Position numbers and translations under genes: made by a program. The notes under the pieces were generated by a model. It was not told the origin of the DNA. It saw only the letters and a list, made by a program, of their open reading frames with translations, and did no database searches. A stretch of 34,096 nt of DNA from Haliea sp. (GTDB taxonomy: Bacteria; Pseudomonadota; Gammaproteobacteria; Pseudomonadales; Halieaceae), in contig JAHEBM010000036.1 of assembly GCA_024642245.1 (NCBI GenBank), forward strand, positions 1-34,096, given 5' to 3'. Positions 16,917-23,917 of the stretch are shown here, one piece after another; position 1 is the stretch's first letter; each line of letters starts with the position of its first letter.

Positions 16917-17013
16917 CGTTTCCACGATTGCCGTGTAATGAAGGGTGCCTGTCCTCCTCCGGGGTCCAACCTGGTGCCGATGGGGGCGAGCAGGGACCAA
17001 ACTGGATTGCAGG

Positions 17014-17895
17014 ATGGGATCACTTAGCGGAAAAGTCGCTGTCGTGACGGGCGCCAGCCGTGGTATCGGAAAAGGTATCGCCCTGGTGCTCGCGGAACAC
17101 GGCGCGACCGTCTACGTTACGGGGCGCACGGTCGATGCCGGCTCCAGCCCGTTGCCGGGCACGGTGGGCGAGACGGCCCAGGCCTGTGACCGGCGCGGCG
17201 GCAGGGGCGTTGCGGTCGCCGTCGATCACGCCGATGACGCGCAGGTCGCCGCGCTTTTCGAACAGGTCAAGCGGGATGAAGGACGGCTCGATATCCTGGT
17301 CAACAACGCCTTCGCGCTTCCCGGGGACCTGACTGAACCCAGGGGGTTCTGGGAAAAGCCCCTGTCCAACCTGGACATGTTCACTGTCGGGGTACGCTCA
17401 AACTACGTTGCGGCCTGGCACGCCGCCCATATCATGGTGCCGCAAGAAACAGGGTTGATCGTCGCTATTTCCGGTTATACGGGTGTCAGTTATACCTACG
17501 CGGTGCTCTTCGGCACCAGCAAGTCCGCAGCGGATCGCATGGCGCGTGATATGGCCATCGAGCTGGAACCGCACAACGTGTGCTCTATTTCACTGTGGCA
17601 GGGGCTGACCCTGACTGAGCTGGCCCAGCGCAACCTGGCAACCATGCCCGGCCTCAAGGGGCGTTCGGCAACGCGGCCCGAGGACGCCTGCTCCCCCGAG
17701 CACCCGGGACGCGTGATCGCTGCCCTGGCGGCGGACCCCCAGGTCATGCGCCATACCGGGGGCACGTTTATAACCGCCGAGATAGCGCAGCAGTACGGGG
17801 TGACGGATATCGACGGCAAGCTGATACCCTCGCTGCGCGAACGCCGCGGTGCGCCGCTGTGGAAACCGATTCGGGAGACAATGGATGAACACTGA
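17014..17895 (+). CDS. DHRS1-like SDR with Phe replacing the catalytic Tyr (SDR-A)
   Basis: A 293-residue SDR of the DHRS1-like subgroup, judged by 'TGASRGIGKG' (12-21), VNNAF (96-100), 'FWEKPLSN', 'MVPQETGLIV' and 'SLWQGLTLTEL'. The active-site Ser (S153) and Lys (K170) are in register, but position 166, exactly S+13 and K-4, is Phe (codon TTC at 17509-17511) instead of Tyr. The protein should bind NAD(P) but may not catalyse the normal proton transfer. ATG 17014 is taken because it aligns with the start of its twin, SDR-B; its ribosome site is weak. It overlaps the SnoaL-like gene by 11 bases. The function could be a different chemistry, a structural partner or a binding protein. Confidence 0.92.
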   Translation: MGSLSGKVAVVTGASRGIGKGIALVLAEHGATVYVTGRTVDAGSSPLPGTVGETAQACDRRGGRGVAVAVDHADDAQVAALFEQVKRDEGRLDILVNNAFALPGDLTEPRGFWEKPLSNLDMFTVGVRSNYVAAWHAAHIMVPQETGLIVAISGYTGVSYTYAVLFGTSKSAADRMARDMAIELEPHNVCSISLWQGLTLTELAQRNLATMPGLKGRSATRPEDACSPEHPGRVIAALAADPQVMRHTGGTFITAEIAQQYGVTDIDGKLIPSLRERRGAPLWKPIRETMDEH

Positions 17896-18448
17896 GCAAA
17901 TGGCCAGGTTGCAGGAACTGCTCGACAAGCAGGATATCACCGAGTGCCTGACGCGTTTCAGCCGCGGCATGGACCGGTTTGACCGGGACATCTTCGTCTC
18001 GGCCTTTCACCCGGACGCTACCATTGCCGCAGGGCCCTTCGTCGGGGGTGCCGGTGAATGTTATGACTGGGCCGTGGAAATGCACGAGGCCGGGCAGGTA
18101 GCCACGCACCATAACCTGCTTAACAGCACGGTCGACATCGACGGGGACACCGCCCATACCGAGACCTATTACCTGTTTGTCGGCCGCAACCGGGACGCCA
18201 CGAACTGGATGGCCGGTGGACGCTATGTCGATCGCCTGGAGCGGCGGCAGGGCAAGTGGAAGATCGCCCTGCGTACCAATGTGATCGAATGGTCCGGCAT
18301 GGTGCCGAGCATGGACATCCCCTTCACCGATGTTGCGGGGCTCGAGCGTAACGGTGTCGCCTCGCGCAGCCCGAAGGACATTTCCTACCGCCGGCCACTG
18401 ACCAACCTGCGTGATGCACAAAACCCCTCGATGAAAGCGGACAGCTGA
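17885..18448 (+). CDS. SnoaL-like (NTF2-fold) protein
   Basis: A 187-residue protein with a SnoaL/NTF2-like alpha+beta domain in residues 1-140: an N-terminal helix with 'ITECLTRFSRGMDRFD', then 'FHPDAT', 'VATHHNLLNSTVDIDGDTA' and a closing 'RYVDRLERRQGKWKIALRTN' strand pair. D30 and H75/H76 line the usual pocket position. Family knowledge: members include scytalone-dehydratase-like, ketosteroid-isomerase-like and cyclase enzymes acting on hydrophobic ring compounds. The C-terminal ~45 residues are an extension without a recognised motif. The gene starts 11 bases inside SDR-A and its TGA overlaps the ATG of SDR-B by one base, so the three proteins are probably made in fixed proportion. The reaction cannot be named. 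Confidence 0.88.
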   Translation: MNTEQMARLQELLDKQDITECLTRFSRGMDRFDRDIFVSAFHPDATIAAGPFVGGAGECYDWAVEMHEAGQVATHHNLLNSTVDIDGDTAHTETYYLFVGRNRDATNWMAGGRYVDRLERRQGKWKIALRTNVIEWSGMVPSMDIPFTDVAGLERNGVASRSPKDISYRRPLTNLRDAQNPSMKADS

Positions 18449-19302
18449 TGTCGGCATTAGCCGGAAAAGTCGCCATCGTTACCGGGGCCAGCCGGGGTGT
18501 TGGCAAGGGTATTGCCCTGGCGCTCGCCGAGCAGGGCGCAACCGTCTATGTGACGGGTCGAACAGTGCAAGCGGGTGTCCATCCCCTGCCGGGTACGGTG
18601 GGAGATACGGCTGCCGAGGTCGACAGGCGCGGTGGCAGGGGTATCGCCGTACAGGTCGACCACCGGGACGACGCACAGATCGCCGCCCTGTTTGAGCAGG
18701 TACGTCGCGAGCAGGGCCGGCTCGACATCCTGGTGAACAGCGCCATGAGCATTCCACAGGAGATGACCCGGCGCATGGGTTTTTGGGAAAAGCCCCTGTC
18801 CAACTGGGAGATTTTTGACACCGGCGTGCGCGCCGCCTTCATTGCTGCCTGGCACGCCGCGCAAATCATGGTGCCGCAAAAGTCAGGCCTGATCGTGGCG
18901 CTGTCGGGTTACGTCGGTGTGACCTACACCTATGACACCATCTTTGGCACCACCAAGACGGCTACCGATCGTATGGCACGGGATATGGCGATTGAACTGA
19001 AGCCATACAATGTCGCCTCGCTGTCGATGTGGCAGGGCTTCACCTTCACCGAGCTGGCGCGGGAAAACCTCAAGACTGTTCCGGGCATGGCTTCGCAGCT
19101 CAATACCGCCGCCGGCAGTTCTGCGGAGTTTCCCGGGCGGGTGATCGCGGCGCTGGCGCGGGATGCGCGCATAATGGAAAAAACCGGCGGCACTTTTATC
19201 AGCGCTGAACTGGCGCGGGAATACGCGATTACCGATATCGATGGGCGAGTGATTCCGACGCTGCGCGCAGAGCGCGGCGCACCGATCTGGCAGCCGGTCT
19301 AG
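18448..19302 (+). CDS. DHRS1-like SDR with Phe replacing the catalytic Tyr (SDR-B)
   Basis: A 284-residue twin of SDR-A that aligns without gaps over at least the first 180 residues. Its cofactor motif TGASRGVGKG is at 12-21. S153 and K170 are present, and again position 166 is Phe (codon TTT at 18943-18945) in 'IFGTTK'. It also reads VNSAM (96-100) where SDRs usually have NNAG and SDR-A has NNAF, so the second Asn of that structural motif is lost as well. Start ATG 18448 overlaps the SnoaL-like stop. Conservation of the rest of the fold argues against decay. It could form a heteromer with SDR-A or perform a reaction that does not need Tyr. Confidence 0.92.
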   Translation: MSALAGKVAIVTGASRGVGKGIALALAEQGATVYVTGRTVQAGVHPLPGTVGDTAAEVDRRGGRGIAVQVDHRDDAQIAALFEQVRREQGRLDILVNSAMSIPQEMTRRMGFWEKPLSNWEIFDTGVRAAFIAAWHAAQIMVPQKSGLIVALSGYVGVTYTYDTIFGTTKTATDRMARDMAIELKPYNVASLSMWQGFTFTELARENLKTVPGMASQLNTAAGSSAEFPGRVIAALARDARIMEKTGGTFISAELAREYAITDIDGRVIPTLRAERGAPIWQPV

Positions 19303-19333
19303 AATTTCCCGGTCAGTAGCAAAGGAGAGAGTT

Positions 19334-20254
19334 TTGTCAACGCAGCGCAGGTTCGATGGCCGGGTGGCCGTAATTACCGGGTCCGGCCGCGGTTTGGGCC
19401 GGGTCTACGCCGAGCTGCTCGCAGCAAAGGGCGCGAAAGTCATTGTTAACGATACTGGCGCCGCGCTGGCGGGAGAGGCAACCGATGGCTGCCCGGCACA
19501 GGACGTGGTCGACGCGATCAGGGCAGCCGGCGGTGAGGCGGTGGCCTGCACTGAATCTGTTGCCACGCCCCAGGGGGGCAGGGCGATCATAGAGTCGGCA
19601 CTGGACAATTATGGCGGTATCGACATCCTGATCCACAATGCGGGCAACGTGCGCTATGGCTCGCTCGAGGACATCAGCTACGAGGACTTCCGCGCTGTCG
19701 TGGATGTACACCTGATGGGCGCTTTCCACGTCGTGCGCCCGGCCTTTCCCATCATGACCCGGGCAGGCTATGGCCGTGTTGTGCTCACCGGCTCCATCGG
19801 TGGCATCTACGGCACCCACAACGTGGTGAATTACGGCGTCTCCAAGGCCGGCATGATCGGGCTTAATAACGTTATTGCCATCGAAGGTGCCGATAGGGGT
19901 GTCAAGTCCAATATGATACTTCCGGGCGCCGTTACGCGAATGGCCGAAGGGCTGGACGTGTCCCAGTACCCGCCGATGGGTCCGGAACTGGTAGCTCCGG
20001 TTGTGGGCTGGCTGGCGCATGAATCCTGTTCGATTACCGGCGAGATGCTGGTATCGATGGCCGGGCGGGTGGCCCGGGCATTTGTGGCGGAGACCGAGGG
20101 CGTCTTTCGCCCCGATTGGACAATCGATAGTGTGGCCGACAATATCGATGCCATCCGCGACCAGGGCAGGCAGTGGAGCCTGTCACCTGTGCCCTCGGGC
20201 TATCTCGACCATATGGACAAAAGTTTCGAGATGGCACGAAAGGGGTGTGGGTGA
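19334..20254 (+). CDS. SDR, MFE-2-type 3-hydroxyacyl-CoA dehydrogenase-like, TTG start
   Basis: A 306-residue classical-type SDR, paralogous along its whole length to the protein at 2181-3092. It has TGSGRGLG (15-22), HNAG (101-104) and a complete S154/Y167/K171 triad. Initiation at TTG 19334 is supported by an excellent AAGGAGAG site at 19322-19329 and by alignment of the first residues with the paralogue (RFDGRVAVITG against RFDDRVAVITG). It follows SDR-B by 31 bases in the same direction and is followed by the sulfotransferase. Unlike the two twins upstream it should be an active dehydrogenase, probably on a hydroxyacyl-CoA or a ring alcohol. Confidence 0.92.
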   Translation: MSTQRRFDGRVAVITGSGRGLGRVYAELLAAKGAKVIVNDTGAALAGEATDGCPAQDVVDAIRAAGGEAVACTESVATPQGGRAIIESALDNYGGIDILIHNAGNVRYGSLEDISYEDFRAVVDVHLMGAFHVVRPAFPIMTRAGYGRVVLTGSIGGIYGTHNVVNYGVSKAGMIGLNNVIAIEGADRGVKSNMILPGAVTRMAEGLDVSQYPPMGPELVAPVVGWLAHESCSITGEMLVSMAGRVARAFVAETEGVFRPDWTIDSVADNIDAIRDQGRQWSLSPVPSGYLDHMDKSFEMARKGCG

Positions 20255-20313
20255 CACCTGGTGGGAAGGATTTGTCGGACTAACTCAGATAAAGCAATAT
20301 TGGGAGTGTTGAT

Positions 20314-21459
20314 ATGAAAGTTCAGGATTTAGTCGCTGCCGCGCAGCAACAGACCGGGCTCACCAGTCTGGGGGACAAGAGCATCCTCGAAGCCCTGGAG
20401 CGTCTCGTCGCAGCGCTCAACACCGAGGCAAAATTGAATGCCCGGGGGACACAAAGCGTGGAGGCCAACCTGGTGGCTACCCTGGCCAATCGACTGCGGG
20501 TGGAGGATTACCTGGCAAAGTCCCCGCAGTTGCTGGATCGGCCGGTTGAAAAACCACTCTTTGTCTTTGGCCTGCCGCGCACTGGCACCACACTGGTCAT
20601 CAACCTGTTGAGTGTTGACCCTGCGCGCCGGTGTTTCCTGCGGTGGGAGGCATTTGATTCGGTCCCACCGCCCGGGCCTGCCGAGTTGCATGCGGGGCCA
20701 CGCTACGAAAAGTGTCAGGCCCAGACGGAAATGTCTCTCAAGTATGCGCCGCATATCGCGGCTATCCATTACGAGGAAGCCGACAGCCCCACCGAATGCC
20801 AGTTTGCGATGTCACCGTCGTTCGTCGCCCAATACTATGACTCCATGTACGACATTCCCAGTTACCACCGGTGGTTTCTCCACGAAGCGGACTATTTGCC
20901 TGCCTTCAGGTTCCACAAGCGCTTCCTGCAATTATTACAGGCAGAGGCGGGCGGTCGCTGGACGCTGAAAAATCCCTGGCATCCGCTGTATCTCGATGCG
21001 CTCACCACGGTATATCCCGATGCCCAACTGGTCATGACGCACCGCGATCCTGTGGATGTCGTGGGATCTGCCTGCAGCCTGATCAAGGCGGTGCGGCCCA
21101 TGTTCAGCGACGAGGTTGATTTCGAGGCCATTGGCCAGTGTTTGCTCGAAACCTTCGATGTCATGATTGCGCGAACACTTGCCTACAAGGAAAAGCATGG
21201 CTGGGATTCGATCTACGACCTGCAATACGTGGACGTGATGCGCGATCCGATCGGTGAAATCAAAAAGGTCTACCAGCATTTCGGCGAGCCGTTTACCGCC
21301 GGGGCCCAGAGCGCGATGGATGCCTTTATGCAGGCAAACCCCAAGGGCAAACACGGCGGCCACAGCTACTCCCTCGAGGATTACGGCTTGAACAAGGAGC
21401 AGGTACGGGCACGCTACAGGGACTATTGCGAGCGCTTTAATATTGCGGTGAAGCCCTGA
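20314..21459 (+). CDS. PAPS-dependent sulfotransferase family protein
   Basis: A 381-residue sulfotransferase-fold protein. The 5'-phosphosulfate loop is 'FGLPRTGTT' (85-93), and the 3'-phosphate motif is the 'VMTHRDPVDVVGS' strand-helix. Length and style match the large bacterial Sulfotransferase_3-like group, in which most members are uncharacterised. Family knowledge: transfer of sulfate from PAPS to a hydroxyl group, although some members may act on other substrates. GGGAG lies seven bases before ATG 20314. It ends the plus-strand SDR cassette and converges on the GloC-like gene with only 34 bases between. A sulfate-conjugating enzyme inside an otherwise degradative cluster is unexpected and could mark detoxification or solubilisation of a hydroxylated intermediate. 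Confidence 0.9.
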   Translation: MKVQDLVAAAQQQTGLTSLGDKSILEALERLVAALNTEAKLNARGTQSVEANLVATLANRLRVEDYLAKSPQLLDRPVEKPLFVFGLPRTGTTLVINLLSVDPARRCFLRWEAFDSVPPPGPAELHAGPRYEKCQAQTEMSLKYAPHIAAIHYEEADSPTECQFAMSPSFVAQYYDSMYDIPSYHRWFLHEADYLPAFRFHKRFLQLLQAEAGGRWTLKNPWHPLYLDALTTVYPDAQLVMTHRDPVDVVGSACSLIKAVRPMFSDEVDFEAIGQCLLETFDVMIARTLAYKEKHGWDSIYDLQYVDVMRDPIGEIKKVYQHFGEPFTAGAQSAMDAFMQANPKGKHGGHSYSLEDYGLNKEQVRARYRDYCERFNIAVKP

Positions 21460-21493
21460 CCTTTTGCGAGTGACGGCGTGGTGGTGGTTTACC

Positions 21494-22207
21494 TCAGCGG
21501 CTTGAATGCGGCTCGAGCAACAGGTGCTCGTATTCCTCCGCCGCCAGGTCCGACACGCTCGCGTTGATCAAGCGCTCTTCCCCGAAGGATGACAACTGTC
21601 CGTGCCCCGGTACAAAGGTCACATCGTCACCCAGTGGGAAAAGCTTCAGGCGGATGCTTCGCAATAACTCCAGGTGATTCAGGTGGCCGGAAGTGGCGCC
21701 GATAGTGCCGCGAAAAAGAATATCCCCGACGAAGGCAATCCGCGAATCAGGCTCGAAATAGACGACGTGGCCAGGGGTATGGCCTGGGCAGTGAATGACG
21801 CGCAGCGCACACCGCCCCAATAATACGCTGTCACCATCCGCCAGCCAGCGGTCCGGTTCGAGTAGGCGGGTATCCGCAAAATCGTGTTGTTCGGCAAGCG
21901 CCAGCATGCGGTTGATCTCTGATTGTTCCGCGCTGTGGGGGCCTTCGATCGGCACCTGCAAAAGCTCTGCCAGCTCCGCGGCGCCGCCGGCATGATCCGG
22001 GTGGCTGTGGGTGATCAACAGGCGTTCGACCTCGACGCCGCAATCGCTTATCGCCTGCAGTATTGGCGCAAGATCAGGTCCGGGGTCCACCACGGCGGCG
22101 CGCAGCGTTTCATCACACCAGACCAGGGAACAGTTCTGCCGGACCCGCGTCACGGGAATGACCTCGCAGCGCAGTTTTCCTGTTTTAAACGGCAGCCTGT
22201 AGCTCAT
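21494..22207 (-). CDS. gloC: Metallo-beta-lactamase-fold hydrolase, YcbL/GloC type
   Basis: A 237-residue glyoxalase-II-like protein. It has the zinc motif H67-S-H69-P-D71-H72, H143 in 'CPGHTPGH', D162 in 'VGDILFRGTIG' and H202 in 'VPGHG'. The early 'QNCSLVWC' and 'VDPGPD' strings, and the string LKLFPLGDDVTFVPGHG, closely follow E. coli YcbL (GloC) as I recall its sequence. Family knowledge: hydrolysis of lactoylglutathione or related thioesters in the cytoplasm. It looks like a housekeeping gene at the edge of the catabolic cluster, convergent with the sulfotransferase and divergent from the P450 gene. The symbol rests on sequence resemblance only; a pathway-specific thioesterase role cannot be excluded. 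Confidence 0.88.
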   Translation of the reverse strand: MSYRLPFKTGKLRCEVIPVTRVRQNCSLVWCDETLRAAVVDPGPDLAPILQAISDCGVEVERLLITHSHPDHAGGAAELAELLQVPIEGPHSAEQSEINRMLALAEQHDFADTRLLEPDRWLADGDSVLLGRCALRVIHCPGHTPGHVVYFEPDSRIAFVGDILFRGTIGATSGHLNHLELLRSIRLKLFPLGDDVTFVPGHGQLSSFGEERLINASVSDLAAEEYEHLLLEPHSSR

Positions 22208-22311
22208 TGGGCGATCAACACGGTGGTCATGACTGGCGGTTACTCCCGAGTCTCATTGCTATCCTTTCAGTGCACGTGAACCAATAGCGGGGTGACAGCC
22301 GCGCACATATA

Positions 22312-22350
22312 TACGACAGTGTTGACTATTATTTATAAATGAATAATTAT
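22312..22350 (+). promoter_or_regulatory. Candidate promoter and operator of the first P450 gene
   Basis: ACAGTGTTGACTAT (22316-22329) fits the shared core ACARYGTTGWMTAT at every position. It overlaps TTGACT (22322-22327), a good -35, followed after 16-17 bases by TAATTA/AATTAT (22344-22350) in an AT-rich stretch. This copies the arrangement at the BVMO promoter, with the operator covering the -35. The -10 is weak, so the promoter call is tentative. Confidence 0.45.
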
Positions 22351-22458
22351 CAAGGCTATTCGTGCCTGCAGCGCTGGCCGCCCATTTGCCCTGCGGCGGC
22401 CGGTAATCGGCCGGGCTGCGGGCACAGTTGGCCACCGGTCAAGCAAGGAGAAAGTGAG

Positions 22459-23706
22459 ATGGCAATTGACGCGTCAAACCCGGTTCCACCGCAATTTCCG
22501 CGGATAGCGGGAAAGGACAATATCCCGGGCCACGTGCCCCGGGAACTCGTCCGCTCCGCCGGTATTACCACAGGCCCGGAGTTTCTTGCGGCACCCCACA
22601 AATTTATGGCCAGGCTGCACGAAACCATGCCGCCAATCTTCTACGATGTCAGCGATTACGGTAACGCCTGGCAGTTGCTCAAGTACGAAGATGCCTTTTT
22701 CATGCTGCGCCACCCGGAAATTTTCACCAATGAAGGCGCCACCCCTTTTCCGCGCGATCCCAATGACTATTTTTACTTCATCCCGATCGAGATCGATCCA
22801 CCCCACCACCGCAAGTACCGCGCGATCCTCGAGCCGTTGTTCTCGCCAAAAGGCGTGCTTGAACTCGAAGGCAAGATCCGCCGCCTGAGTAATGACCTGA
22901 TTGACCAGGTCATAGACCAGGGCGGGTGTGAATTCACCACTGATTTCGGGCGACCGCTGCCGGTATCGGTGTTCCTGGACCTGATGGGCCTGCCCCAGGA
23001 AAAACGCGATACCTTCGTCAAATGGGCGGTCGACCTGCTCCACTCCCAGAGCCGGGAGACCATGGCCGAGGCGATGGGCTTGATCAGCGCCTATCTCAAG
23101 GAAGTTATCGCTGAAAAGAAAGAGCAGCCCGATGACCACGTGATCAGCCGTATCGTCCACGCGACCGTGGATGGCAGGCCGATGTCACCACCAGAGATTT
23201 TCGGCTTTGTGATATTCCTGTTTATCGGGGGGCTGGATACGGTCTTCGCCACCCTCAACAATATCTGGCTGTGGCTGGCCAACAACCCCGACCGCTGCCG
23301 CGAGATGATCAGCGATCCCGATAATATCAACACGCAGATAGAGGAACTGCTGCGCGTGTTTTCGGTGACCTTTTCAGGCCGCATGCTGGCACAGGACTAC
23401 GAGCTGCGCGGCGTGAAGATGAAGAAGGGCGACCGCGTTACCTCGGTGCTACCTGCATGCAACTATGACCCGGAAATCTTCCCCAACCCGACCGTGGTCG
23501 ATTTCCACCGGCCGCGCAAGCCAATCCTGGCGTTCGCTGGTGGTGTCCACAGTTGCATGGGCGCCCACCTGGCGCGCCTCGAGATCAAGGTGGCCCTGCA
23601 GGAGTGGCTGCGCCGGATTCCGGATTTCTCCCTGAAGCCCGATACCGCGATCGAATACCGGCCGGGTGGGGTCGTCGGGCCGGAGTACGTGCCGCTCGTC
23701 TGGTAG
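22459..23706 (+). CDS. Cytochrome P450 (bacterial class I type), P450-1
   Basis: A soluble 415-residue bacterial P450. The haem-binding loop is 'FAGGVHSCMG' with Cys366 as thiolate ligand. ExxR is E296-L-L-R299. The I-helix reads 'FIGGLDT' (256-261), keeping the acid-alcohol pair D260/T261, with Gly instead of the usual Ala before it. Family knowledge: such enzymes hydroxylate terpenes, steroids or fatty acids and need a ferredoxin and reductase. ATG 22459 follows AAGGAGA; the frame upstream to 22339 is not P450-like. No redox partner adjoins it. The upstream operator suggests control by the TetR protein at 29224-29805, together with the flavin monooxygenase downstream. Confidence 0.95.
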   Translation: MAIDASNPVPPQFPRIAGKDNIPGHVPRELVRSAGITTGPEFLAAPHKFMARLHETMPPIFYDVSDYGNAWQLLKYEDAFFMLRHPEIFTNEGATPFPRDPNDYFYFIPIEIDPPHHRKYRAILEPLFSPKGVLELEGKIRRLSNDLIDQVIDQGGCEFTTDFGRPLPVSVFLDLMGLPQEKRDTFVKWAVDLLHSQSRETMAEAMGLISAYLKEVIAEKKEQPDDHVISRIVHATVDGRPMSPPEIFGFVIFLFIGGLDTVFATLNNIWLWLANNPDRCREMISDPDNINTQIEELLRVFSVTFSGRMLAQDYELRGVKMKKGDRVTSVLPACNYDPEIFPNPTVVDFHRPRKPILAFAGGVHSCMGAHLARLEIKVALQEWLRRIPDFSLKPDTAIEYRPGGVVGPEYVPLVW

Positions 23707-23845
23707 GTGCTGCCCGCACACGTCCCGGGGCTCCCGGGCGACCGTTTGGCGGGCCTGCGATGCCTGGCGCAAGCCGGTTTGCAAGGCCCGGATGAAGCCG
23801 GTTTGGCGGGTATGCAGGGTGCGACAGGCCCTGTAATGTTTTGTA

Positions 23846-23884
23846 ATCAACAACGTTGTATATGACAGGCGAAGTGTCTATACT
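23846..23884 (+). promoter_or_regulatory. Operator and promoter of the BVMO-Rieske 3 operon
   Basis: The operator at 23846-23867 has the perfect palindromic centre ACAACGTTGT and matches the site at 29178-29199 at 19 of 22 positions. It overlaps a -35 TTGTAT (23856-23861), which is 17 bases from a -10 TATACT (23879-23884). This geometry is that of a repressor blocking RNA polymerase. The most likely binder is the TetR protein encoded at 29224-29805 (inference). Confidence 0.7.
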
Positions 23885-23917
23885 CGGACCGAATATGATG
23901 CCAATGGGAGATTGGAT

